Source of the DNA: Desulfobacterium sp.
Lineage (GTDB): Bacteria > Desulfobacterota > Desulfobacteria > Desulfobacterales > Desulfobacteraceae
Assembly (NCBI GenBank): GCA_016342325.1
Contig: JAEINR010000014.1
Coordinates: 32,359 to 96,358, forward strand
Reading direction: 5' to 3'
DNA length: 64,000 bases
A program made the translations under genes and the position numbers. The notes beneath the pieces were generated by a model. It worked only from the letters and a program-made list of their open reading frames with translations. It ran no database searches and had not been told where the DNA came from. Below are positions 36,736-43,821 of this stretch, in pieces. Within the stretch, counting starts at the first letter, position 1; each line of letters begins with the position of its first letter.

Positions 36736-36782
36736 AGTCCCCTGTATCGTTATTTTCGAATATTGATAAGGGGACTTTTTTT
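36736..36782 (+). terminator. Rho-independent terminator between convergent genes
   Basis: An 8 bp stem (AGTCCCCT with AGGGGACT) encloses an internal TATC/GATA pairing and is followed by seven T; runs of A on the other side make it useable from both strands. Confidence 0.85.
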
Positions 36783-36844
36783 ATATCCAGGGGCTTTCGT
36801 GTTGAGTGAATGCCGGTGGTTCATGGAAACCTCCCAGCGTTCAG

Positions 36845-37081
36845 TCAGGCGTTTCTTAAATCCGTGAGCAACGCTGCCAGGTCAAGACCGTATTTCTCGG
36901 CCATCTGGTCAAGGGTGTCAAACAGCGAATGGCAGCAGATGCACTCTCCGGCCATGGCATCGTAGCGCTTGAACACCGTCTGGGTTGCCCCATGGGCTGC
37001 CACAACGTCCAGGACCGTCATGGATGGATCGATACCGGGCGTGGGGGCGACCTTTTTGTCCTGTTTTTTATTCTGTGTCAT
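36845..37081 (-). CDS. DUF1858-family protein
   Basis: The 78-residue protein consists of one DUF1858 domain: MTVLDVVAAHGATQTVFKRY then GECICCHSLFDTLDQMAEKYGLD (split at the Cys pair). The family is thought to help place Fe-S or redox proteins, and the CxCC cluster could bind a metal. It overlaps the kinase gene by 14 bases and closes the leftward selenium operon. The N-terminal lysine-rich tail is not part of the domain. Confidence 0.82.
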   Translation of the reverse strand: MTQNKKQDKKVAPTPGIDPSMTVLDVVAAHGATQTVFKRYDAMAGECICCHSLFDTLDQMAEKYGLDLAALLTDLRNA

Positions 37082-37937
37082 CTTCGTTTAACACCTGGGC
37101 AAGGGCCCTTGGGATTTCTTGAATCACTTCCATGATCTGGGTCGCAGGGGTGGGATCGGCATAGAACCCGGCAAGGCGGTTTGTCTTTGCCGCAATGGTT
37201 GCTGCCCTGGGAACAGCCATCCCAGCGCCCACCAGGGCCGTTGCAATGCCGGTCAGGGTGTCCCCGGTGCCTCCCATGGCTTCCATGGCTGCCACCGCCG
37301 GCCCGTCAACCGTGGCGATCACCCCGTTTGCATCGGCAACATGGTCGACCATGCCCTTGACCAGGAGATAGGCTGCCCCGTTTTCATGGAGATAGGCCCG
37401 ACGGATAAGATCCTCAACCGTGTTATTTTCATGGAGGATGAATCCCCGGGTGTAAAAGGGGTGGGGGGCTGTCTCATCCGCAAGAAAGGCAAGCTCCCCT
37501 GCATCCGGGGTGAAGAGGTCATAAACTCCAGCCTGGCCGCTCATCTTGGCCGCATACATGAACCCTGCGTCCGCGATCATTCTGGGTTTCTTTTCCATGG
37601 CCTCCACGGCAAATACGATCCGGTTGTGCCAGTCCACATCCGGCTGAAGGTAGTGGAAGGTGAGGGTGTGAACCGCCATGGTGGGAAGATTCTCTGTGAG
37701 GTAGCCATAGAGCTTCCGGCTGCCATCGCCAAGCCCGATATCCCCCACAAGGCATCCCATGACCCCTTGATCGCCAAGGACCTCACAGGCCTTTACCACG
37801 GCCGCCAGCAGCGCCGGGGTGCCCCGGTTCACCCCTAGGGTCTTTCCCCCAATGGATAGATTTCCGTTTTCCAGGGTTACCCGGCCTGATACCAGGGGGA
37901 ATTCAGGGTCAGGCACGGTTCCGACTATTGCAAGCAT
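37068..37937 (-). CDS. Sugar/NAD(P)H-hydrate-dehydratase-like kinase of the selenium operon
   Basis: The 289-residue ribokinase-fold protein ends with the anion-hole and catalytic motif GGTGDTLTGIATALV, whose Asp activates the acceptor hydroxyl. DLFTPDAGELAFLADE resembles the ATP-dependent NAD(P)HX dehydratase (CARKD) group. It overlaps the DUF3343-like gene upstream and the DUF1858 gene downstream by 13-14 bases, so it is certainly in this operon. Its substrate is unknown; the linkage to YedE and a TusA-like carrier implies a role in selenium handling (inference). Confidence 0.75.
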   Translation of the reverse strand: MLAIVGTVPDPEFPLVSGRVTLENGNLSIGGKTLGVNRGTPALLAAVVKACEVLGDQGVMGCLVGDIGLGDGSRKLYGYLTENLPTMAVHTLTFHYLQPDVDWHNRIVFAVEAMEKKPRMIADAGFMYAAKMSGQAGVYDLFTPDAGELAFLADETAPHPFYTRGFILHENNTVEDLIRRAYLHENGAAYLLVKGMVDHVADANGVIATVDGPAVAAMEAMGGTGDTLTGIATALVGAGMAVPRAATIAAKTNRLAGFYADPTPATQIMEVIQEIPRALAQVLNEDDTE

Positions 37938-38536
37938 TGTCTCTCCATCTCCTGGAGGGCAAGTTCCAGGGCGTAGCCGCAGAGGGTGTGGCCGAAGGTG
38001 TCGGGCCTGGGCGCCTCTCCAAGGGGTTTACCCACCATCATCTGTGCCAGGTAGGGGACATCCGGGCACCCGCCGCCTGAGACATTGACGATACGCAAGC
38101 TTTTTTTCTCCACGGTCAGCTTCATGTTGGCCGCCCTCACCATGAGATAGTCACCGAAGTCCTTGGTCTGAAACAGGTCCACCGGCTTAAGCAGGGGGGC
38201 TGTCACCGGAACCATTTTAAGGGGAGGGATGCCTGCCTGGTCCAGGAGCCGCCACAGGTGGAGCTCCTCAATCAGGGGAAACTCGATCACAAGATCGCAT
38301 CCGCTTTGGATGCCCGGCGGCGGCCCCATCACCCGGATTTTCCATCCCTTGGCCTTGAGAACCCGTTCGGCCTGGATCACCTCGCTTGTGTTCTCAAACA
38401 CGAGGATCCCGAGATCCTCTCTTGTTTTTTCCAGGGATGGTTTCCGCTTTTTCCTGAATAGCCCCCGCTTAAACGCCAGGGCGATCTGTTGGAGACGATC
38501 AATTCCTGACAATGGTGATCCGGTATTCATCCCCAT
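37925..38536 (-). CDS. DUF3343-containing putative Se/S carrier protein
   Basis: The 203-residue protein has a central DUF3343-like domain (about 40-110: LGILVFENTSEVIQAERVLK, then GPPPGIQSGCDLVIEFPLIE) with a conserved Cys that could carry a chalcogen. A C-terminal region of about 80 residues has two more Cys (SGGGCPDVPYLAQMM and GHTLCGYALELAL). DUF3343 is often fused or linked to SirA/TusA-like carriers in selenium-trait genomes. The start overlaps the yedF-like gene by 38 bases; the in-frame ATG at 38530 is equally possible. Confidence 0.72.
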   Translation of the reverse strand: MGMNTGSPLSGIDRLQQIALAFKRGLFRKKRKPSLEKTREDLGILVFENTSEVIQAERVLKAKGWKIRVMGPPPGIQSGCDLVIEFPLIEELHLWRLLDQAGIPPLKMVPVTAPLLKPVDLFQTKDFGDYLMVRAANMKLTVEKKSLRIVNVSGGGCPDVPYLAQMMVGKPLGEAPRPDTFGHTLCGYALELALQEMERQCLQ

Positions 38537-38717
38537 CCTGGGAGATATTACCGACCCCGCAGCCCTGGCTTGTGGCGGCCCGGGAGACGTTCTCCTTGGA
38601 GGCTTCGCTGTCCACCATCACAATGATCTCGCTTTCTTTTCCCTTTTTGATCTCGTCCATGGTCATCAGGACCGGCTGGGGACAGGAGAGTCCCCTTGCA
38701 TCGATGGTTGTACTCAT
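38499..38717 (-). CDS. TusA/SirA-like sulfurtransferase, YedF-type selenium-metabolism protein
   Basis: The 72-residue protein has the TusA fold with DARGLSCPQPVLMTM, in which the Cys of CPxP is the persulfide or selenide carrier. SQGCGVGNIS near the C-terminus adds a second Cys found in YedF-type proteins. It lies 10 bases after the yedE transporter gene, the arrangement known from genomes that use selenium. It probably passes selenium or sulfur to a downstream acceptor. Confidence 0.82.
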   Translation of the reverse strand: MSTTIDARGLSCPQPVLMTMDEIKKGKESEIIVMVDSEASKENVSRAATSQGCGVGNISQDGDEYRITIVRN

Positions 38718-38727
38718 TTTATGGCTC

Positions 38728-39813
38728 CTAGGCTTTTTTTCTCATGGTAAATCCGATAATCAGGCAGACGGCAAGTCCCACGACCACGGCCGCAATTCCG
38801 TGGGGGCCGACCCCCTTGGGCGAACTTGCAAGCCCGAAATTGTGGGCAATGGCAGCACCGGTTATCATTCCAAAGACAAACACGGCGGCATCCCCGTCCC
38901 CTTCACCGGCCAGAAAGAGCTGGCGCCCGGGGCATCCGCCTGCCAGGGCAAAGGCTAAACCGGCCACCACCATTCCGGCAAAGTTCCAAAGATGCAGGGT
39001 ATGGGCCACGGGCTGGCCGGTAAATCCCGGATGAAACTGGCCAAGCAAGAGGTTGGCTAAAAAGGCGAACACCACAAGGGAGATAAATCCCGATAGCAGG
39101 TGCACCTGGCCAAACAGGATCAAATCCCGGAGGGCCCCCATGGTGCAGAACCGGCTTCTCTGGGCCAGAAATCCAATGACCAGGGCAACACCCAGTGATA
39201 CCAGAAGGGGCGCGTGCATGGCACCCGGTCCCTTGAGGCTGTAGAAGAGTACCCCGCTCTTGGCCTGGCCTTCCCCCCCGGGATAGATGAGCATGAGCAC
39301 CAGCAGCCCAAGCATGAAAAGGGGGAGCATAAAGCCCGCAGCCCTGGGGCTCTCCTGGGTTCTACCCAGGGTGTAGCCGTTTTTCAGAAACTGCACCCCG
39401 ATCCAGATGCCGGTGGCAAGTCCCAGAAGCCCTAGAACGGCATTACCGTCCCCGCCGGCCAGGCGAAGGGCGGCCCGCCAGGGACATCCCAGGAATACCA
39501 GGGCGCCGATCATGGCGATGATGCCGAGGATGAACCGGACCACCGGGGCTGATCCGCACCTGGGCCGGAACTCCTTGAAACTTAAGGCCGCAATCAGTGA
39601 TCCGGCCACAAACCCGATAATCTCAGGTCGAATGTATTGAACCACGCCGGCCCTGTGGAATCCCAGTGCCCCTGCAATGTCCCGCTCGAAACAGGCCACA
39701 CAGATGCCCATGTTTCCGGGGTTTCCAAGCTTTTGCAGCAGGGCTGCCGCAATGCCGATGAATGCCCCGACCCCGATGATCCCCCAGCGACCGGCAAAGA
39801 AATTTTTGACCAT
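38728..39813 (-). CDS. yedE: YedE-family putative selenium transporter
   Basis: The 361-residue inner-membrane protein has about ten helices. FFAGRWGIIGVGAFIGI at the start, then GNPGNMGICVACFERDIAG, GCPWRAALRLAGGDGNA and GGCPGRQLFLAGEGDGDA, are the repeated Cys/Gly signatures of YeeE/YedE thiosulfate- or selenium-transport proteins. I chose the ATG at 39813, preceded by GGGAGGA; an upstream ATG at 39867 adds 18 residues not usual in the family. It heads the leftward operon with the TusA-like carrier, DUF3343, kinase and DUF1858 genes, which supports selenium rather than thiosulfate as cargo. Confidence 0.85.
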   Translation of the reverse strand: MVKNFFAGRWGIIGVGAFIGIAAALLQKLGNPGNMGICVACFERDIAGALGFHRAGVVQYIRPEIIGFVAGSLIAALSFKEFRPRCGSAPVVRFILGIIAMIGALVFLGCPWRAALRLAGGDGNAVLGLLGLATGIWIGVQFLKNGYTLGRTQESPRAAGFMLPLFMLGLLVLMLIYPGGEGQAKSGVLFYSLKGPGAMHAPLLVSLGVALVIGFLAQRSRFCTMGALRDLILFGQVHLLSGFISLVVFAFLANLLLGQFHPGFTGQPVAHTLHLWNFAGMVVAGLAFALAGGCPGRQLFLAGEGDGDAAVFVFGMITGAAIAHNFGLASSPKGVGPHGIAAVVVGLAVCLIIGFTMRKKA

Positions 39814-40167
39814 TTGTACACATCCTCCCACAATAGATTTAAAGATTGATCTTAGGTTTTGAATCATGACTCGTTTGAGTGCCGATTGTTAATTGCACAT
39901 CTGTTCTATAAATTCTAATTGATATTTATGATTTCCCAGGGAAAATAGATAGAGCAGGTCTATAGTTCCCAAAATCGACCAGTCCGGCCCTGTGCGCCAT
40001 AGGGGCGGTGGAAAACCCGGTTTGACACGATAATGGGAAAAAGGGATTTTAAACATCGTGTTTCCATGCTACAGTTTATCATAACTCACCAAATAGAATG
40101 GCGATCCTGTTATATCCCGGAACCTTTGGGTTTTATCCCAGAACCTTTGGGCATTGGAGGTGACACC
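39814..40167. other. Divergent intergenic region with a 21-base-period duplication
   Basis: This gap lies between the leftward selenium operon and the rightward lipid operon. I see no gene or known RNA. A 17-base motif containing GAACCTTTGGG occurs twice (40114-40130 and 40135-40151; period 21) just before the ribosome site of the next gene. A TTGACA at 40022-40027 could be a -35 element, but its -10 is poor. Confidence 0.5.
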
Positions 40168-40644
40168 ATGGGCTACAAACACACCCAGAGATCATGGTTG
40201 GGCTGGACCCTTACGGCGGCAAGCTTTGGCCTGATGATCATTGCCGTACTCTTTTCGGACAGAACCGTGGCAGGCGCGACCCTGTTTACGGTCACCCTGG
40301 TGCTGTTCCTTGCCTCCCTTTTTTTCAGCACATTGACCGTCAGTGACGCCGGGGATCACCTGGGCCTCACCTTCGGCCCCTTGCCGGTCTTCAGGGCCTA
40401 TATTGTCTACTCCGACATTCTGGGGGTGGATCGGTCCCGTTCGTCCCTTCTGGACGGGTGGGGGATTCACTATATTCCCTGGAGGGGGTGGACCTATAAC
40501 ATCTGGGGATTCAAGTGCGTGAGGATCCAGCTGGCACAGGGGGCGGTTCGCGTGGGAACCAATGACCAGGAAGCCCTGGTTGATCTTTTGACGAAAAAAA
40601 TCGATACGGGCAGGCAACCTCAACGGAGACCAACGACACCATGA
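40168..40644 (+). CDS. Two-helix membrane protein, possibly PH-like
   Basis: The 158-residue protein has two predicted membrane helices at about 11-28 and 35-52, then a cytoplasmic domain of strands (GLTFGPLPVFRAYIVYSDI, VDRSRSSLLDGWGIHYI, CVRIQLAQGAVRVGTND) like small bacterial PH-domain membrane proteins. The function is unknown. TTGGAGGTGACACC marks the start at 40168. Its stop overlaps the cfa start (ATGA), so it is coupled to the lipid genes. Confidence 0.72.
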   Translation: MGYKHTQRSWLGWTLTAASFGLMIIAVLFSDRTVAGATLFTVTLVLFLASLFFSTLTVSDAGDHLGLTFGPLPVFRAYIVYSDILGVDRSRSSLLDGWGIHYIPWRGWTYNIWGFKCVRIQLAQGAVRVGTNDQEALVDLLTKKIDTGRQPQRRPTTP

Positions 40645-41771
40645 CAGGAAACAGGGAAAAAGAGACCTTTGCGAAATTGATGGGGTTCGCAGGCATCACC
40701 GTCAACGGAGACCGGCCCTTTGATATCCGGGTCACCAACGACGGCTTCTACCAGCGGGTGCTGAGCCAGAGAGCCCTGGGCCTTGGCGAGTCCTACATGG
40801 ACAAGTGGTGGGAGTGCAGCGCCATTGACCAGTTTTTTGAAAAGATCCTGCGCATGAACATCAAGGAGCGTTTGAGGCAGGACTGGGTCACCGCCTGGGA
40901 GATCGTCAAGGCTGCGGTGTTCAACCTCCAGCGTCCGGGGCTTGCGTTCAAGGTCGGCAAGGTGCACTATGACATCGGTAACGATCTCTACCAGCGGATG
41001 CTGGACAAACGGATGCAGTACTCCTGCGCCTACTTTAAGGATGGGGTTGACCTTGACCAGGCCCAGGAGGCAAAGCTTCGGCTGATTTGCGACAAGCTGG
41101 CCCTTGAGCCGGGAATGGAGGTCATCGAGCTGGGTTGCGGGTTTGGCGGGTTTGCACGGTATGCGGCCAAACATCACGGGGTCAGGGTGATCGGCTATAC
41201 CATCTCAAAGGAGCAGGCAAAATTCGCCGAAGCGTATTGCAGGGGGCTTCCCGTTACCATCAAGCTTGCGGATTTCCGGGAGGCCCGGGGATGTTTTGAC
41301 CGGGTCGTCTCCATCGGCATCATGGAACATGTGGGATACAAGAACTACCGCACCTACATGAAGCTTGCGTCCGACCTGTTAACGGATGACGGCATTGTCT
41401 TTATCCACACCATTGGAAGCAATGTCAGCAACATCGCCTGCAACCCCTGGACCACCAAGTATATCTTCCCCAACGGAATGCTTCCCTCCATTTCCCAACT
41501 GGCAAGGTCCATGGAGGGCCTTTTTGTCATGGAGGACTGGCATAACTTTGGCGAAGATTACGACAAGACCCTTATGGCCTGGCATGATAACTTCATCCGG
41601 GCGTGGCCGGATCTTAAAAAGAGTTACGGCGAACGCTTCCATCGCATGTGGGAATACTACCTGTTAAGCTCGGCAGGGGGATTTCGCTCAAGGAGCATGC
41701 AGCTGTGGCAGATTGTTATGACCAAACAGGGCCGCACCCGGCCGGAGTGCCGGCTTCCATGGGGCATTTGA
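40641..41771 (+). CDS. cfa: Cyclopropane-fatty-acyl-phospholipid synthase
   Basis: The 376-residue enzyme transfers a methylene from SAM to the double bond of unsaturated acyl chains in membrane phospholipids. The SAM site is IELGCGFGGFARYAA near 160. Residues that bind bicarbonate in E. coli Cfa are kept: the Cys in MQYSCAYF, the Glu in IMEHVGYKNY, His and Ile in FIHTIGSN, and the Tyr in EDYDKTLMAWH. The match in FVMEDWHNFG is nearly identical to E. coli. It overlaps the gene before by 4 bases and precedes a flavin reductase by 3 bases. Confidence 0.92.
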   Translation: MTGNREKETFAKLMGFAGITVNGDRPFDIRVTNDGFYQRVLSQRALGLGESYMDKWWECSAIDQFFEKILRMNIKERLRQDWVTAWEIVKAAVFNLQRPGLAFKVGKVHYDIGNDLYQRMLDKRMQYSCAYFKDGVDLDQAQEAKLRLICDKLALEPGMEVIELGCGFGGFARYAAKHHGVRVIGYTISKEQAKFAEAYCRGLPVTIKLADFREARGCFDRVVSIGIMEHVGYKNYRTYMKLASDLLTDDGIVFIHTIGSNVSNIACNPWTTKYIFPNGMLPSISQLARSMEGLFVMEDWHNFGEDYDKTLMAWHDNFIRAWPDLKKSYGERFHRMWEYYLLSSAGGFRSRSMQLWQIVMTKQGRTRPECRLPWGI

Positions 41772-41774
41772 CCC

Positions 41775-42734
41775 GTGATCACGTCTGAAGCCATCGTTGT
41801 CGGCGCAGGACCCGCAGGCGCGGCCTGCGCCTTTGAGCTTAAGCAACGGTCCATCCGGACCCTTGTCCTGGAACGATCTTTGTTTCCCAGGCACAAGGTG
41901 TGTGCCGGCTGGATCACCCCCCGGGTGCTTGACCTCCTCGACCTTGCGCCAGAGCGGTATCCCCATGCCATGACACGGTTTGACCGGCTCCTTCTCCATC
42001 TTGGAGGACCGGCCCTTGCCGTCAAGACCTGCCAGTACGCTATTCGGCGATACGAGTTTGATTCCTGGATGATTGCCAGGGCCAGGGTGCCGGTCCACAC
42101 CCACAGGGTCGAAACCATTACCCAAGAAAAGGGGGGGTACACCATCGACGACACCTATTGGTGTCGCTACCTCATTGGCGCAGGCGGCACCCACTGCCCG
42201 GTTCGGAAGACGTTTTTCAGCAGCCCCCACCCCCGGTCGGAAAAAAAACGGGTCGCAGCCGTGGAAGCGGAGTATCCCAGCAACTGTCCTGACAGGCGAT
42301 GCCATATCTGGTTTTTCCACGACACCCTTCCCGGGTATGCCTGGTACCTTCCAAAGGCTGGCGGTTACCTGAACATCGGCATCGGAGGAAAACTTGCCCG
42401 GCTGCGAAAACAGGGACGAACCATCATGGACCATTGGCGACGCTTCATTGAAACCCTTTATCTACGGGGCCTCATCCGGTCGATGCCGCCAGCACCCCGG
42501 GGACACACCTACTATCTCAGGCACCCCAACCCCTTTCCGAGGATCGGCAACGCCATTGTGATCGGCGATAGCGCAGGCCTGTCCACCCTTGACATGGGCG
42601 AGGGGATCTTTGCCGCCATAACAAGCGGCATTGCCGCGGCAAGGGCGATCTCCAACCACACCGCTCTCTCATTTGACCGAATACCGCGATTCAGCCTGCC
42701 GGCCATGCTCTTTCAACCATGGAATTTTAAGTGA
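41775..42734 (+). CDS. FAD-dependent reductase of the geranylgeranyl-reductase family
   Basis: The 319-residue flavoprotein has an N-terminal dinucleotide motif VVGAGPAGAACAFEL at about 8-22, the substrate-side motif PRHKVCAGWITPRVL near 38, and GDSAGLSTLDMGEGIFAAI near 275, the second FAD motif of this group. Family members reduce isoprenoid or lipid double bonds. Immediately downstream of cfa, it may act on membrane lipid chains or quinone tails (inference). The start is a GTG without a strong ribosome site, so translation may be coupled to cfa. Confidence 0.8.
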   Translation: MITSEAIVVGAGPAGAACAFELKQRSIRTLVLERSLFPRHKVCAGWITPRVLDLLDLAPERYPHAMTRFDRLLLHLGGPALAVKTCQYAIRRYEFDSWMIARARVPVHTHRVETITQEKGGYTIDDTYWCRYLIGAGGTHCPVRKTFFSSPHPRSEKKRVAAVEAEYPSNCPDRRCHIWFFHDTLPGYAWYLPKAGGYLNIGIGGKLARLRKQGRTIMDHWRRFIETLYLRGLIRSMPPAPRGHTYYLRHPNPFPRIGNAIVIGDSAGLSTLDMGEGIFAAITSGIAAARAISNHTALSFDRIPRFSLPAMLFQPWNFK

Positions 42735-42872
42735 CGCGTCTTTGTCGTAACTGGGTTGAGACCCATCGTTTATTTGAGTGGGGCGTTCCAGGGGTTGTGG
42801 CGGATTTTTATGTAAAACCGGAATGTTCTGAACAAATTATTTGATATTGGGATTTAATCTATGTATCATAAC

Positions 42873-42912
42873 TAATCTGGGCAAGCCGAAATCAAAGATG
42901 TTTTTGACCCAA
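42873..42912 (-). repeat. Dispersed intergenic element, family 1, partial copy F
   Basis: About 40 bases starting TAATCTGGGCAAGCC match the inverted family-1 tail at roughly four of five positions; the other half has decayed. It is in the 546-base gap before cheW, which also holds a family-2 copy and a possible promoter but no convincing gene. Confidence 0.5.
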
Positions 42913-42978
42913 GCGATGCCCTTGATCTCTTATTATTGACCCATCCAAACCAATTGTACCGACAAAATATCCTTTTTA

Positions 42979-43060
42979 CTATAGTGCCGGTCAAATGATG
43001 TGATGCTAACTTTGCCCTTATTAATAAGTATCGGTATCAATTGGTCTGACCAGAGCTATA
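42979..43060 (+). repeat. Dispersed intergenic element, family 2, copy 2
   Basis: It begins TATAGTGCCGGTCAAATGA and keeps TGATGC, CCCTTATT, CGGTATCAATTG and TCTGACC at the same spacing as the copy at 26873. It lies about 220 bases upstream of cheW. Confidence 0.8.
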
Positions 43061-43227
43061 AAAGCACAGGCAGGACAATCGGTTTGCTTGAAGCGCTTTT
43101 CAATGGTTTTTAATTGCACGTTCGCCCTTGACGAAAAGATGAAGCTGATCCCAGACGCGTTTGCAAAGAGATCGCCTGCCCGGGGGCCATGGCAAGACAT
43201 GGGGGGCTGGGTCGGGTGACGCAAGGG

Positions 43228-43258
43228 TTGATTCTAAAAGGCGATAAAAAAGTATACT
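43228..43258 (+). promoter_or_regulatory. Possible sigma-70 promoter of cheW
   Basis: TTGATT at 43228 and TATACT at 43253 are separated by 19 bases, longer than ideal, and lie 22 bases before the cheW start. AGGAGG follows as the ribosome site. Confidence 0.35.
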
Positions 43259-43280
43259 CACAAATAGGAGGTGCCTTTAA

Positions 43281-43794
43281 ATGTCTGAAAAAAAAGAAGA
43301 AACAATCAATGCCGCAAAAGCTATGGTCGAAACGGAAGGGAAATACCTAAGCTTCAGCCTGGATGAAGAGGAGTATGGCATCGGCATCCTTAAGATCAAG
43401 GAGATCATCGGGATGATGTCCATAACCACGGTGCCCCAGACACCTGACTTTGTAAAAGGCGTGATCAATCTCCGGGGAAAGGTGATTCCTGTCATTGATT
43501 TAAGGCTCAAATTCGGTATGGAAGCCATGGATTATACGGAGCGCACCTGCATCATTGTGGTGGAGATTGAAAAAGCGTCAGCGACCGTTCAGATCGGCAT
43601 TGTGGTGGATTCCGTATCCGAGGTGTTGAGCATTAAAGGGGAAGATGTGGAAACCGCTCCCACATTCGGCACAACCCTTGATACCGATTATATCCTTGGC
43701 ATGGCCAAGATGGAAGGGGGGGGTGAAGATCCTCCTGGATATAGACCGGGTGCTGAACGCTGAAGAGATCGCCGAAATAGAAAAAGCAGCATAA
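43281..43794 (+). CDS. cheW: Chemotaxis coupling protein CheW, frameshifted near the 3' end
   Basis: CheW links chemoreceptors to the kinase CheA. The protein shows LSFSLDEEEYGIGILKIKEI at the start, then NLRGKVIPVIDLRLKFG, the conserved second motif, and VDSVSEVLSIKGEDVE. The frame runs out in a wrong tail (GGGEDPPGYRPGAER, stop at 43763) because of a run of eight G at about 43716-43723. With seven G the frame would continue as GGVKILLDIDRVL and end EIEKAA at 43794, giving 170 residues and the normal CheW C-terminus. This is a sequencing error or a phase-variable tract. It is followed by a chemoreceptor gene. Confidence 0.85.
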
Positions 43795-43821
43795 AAAAAT
43801 CGCTTTCAGGAGGTGACTGCC

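Noticed and set aside
39960..40030. tRNA-like or riboswitch-like fold upstream of the lipid operon
   Set aside because: Only one short stem (CCCT/AGGG) is present; no T-loop or anticodon arm can be drawn.
43021..43224. 67-codon leftward frame upstream of cheW
   Set aside because: No ribosome site or family resemblance; it overlaps the family-2 repeat.
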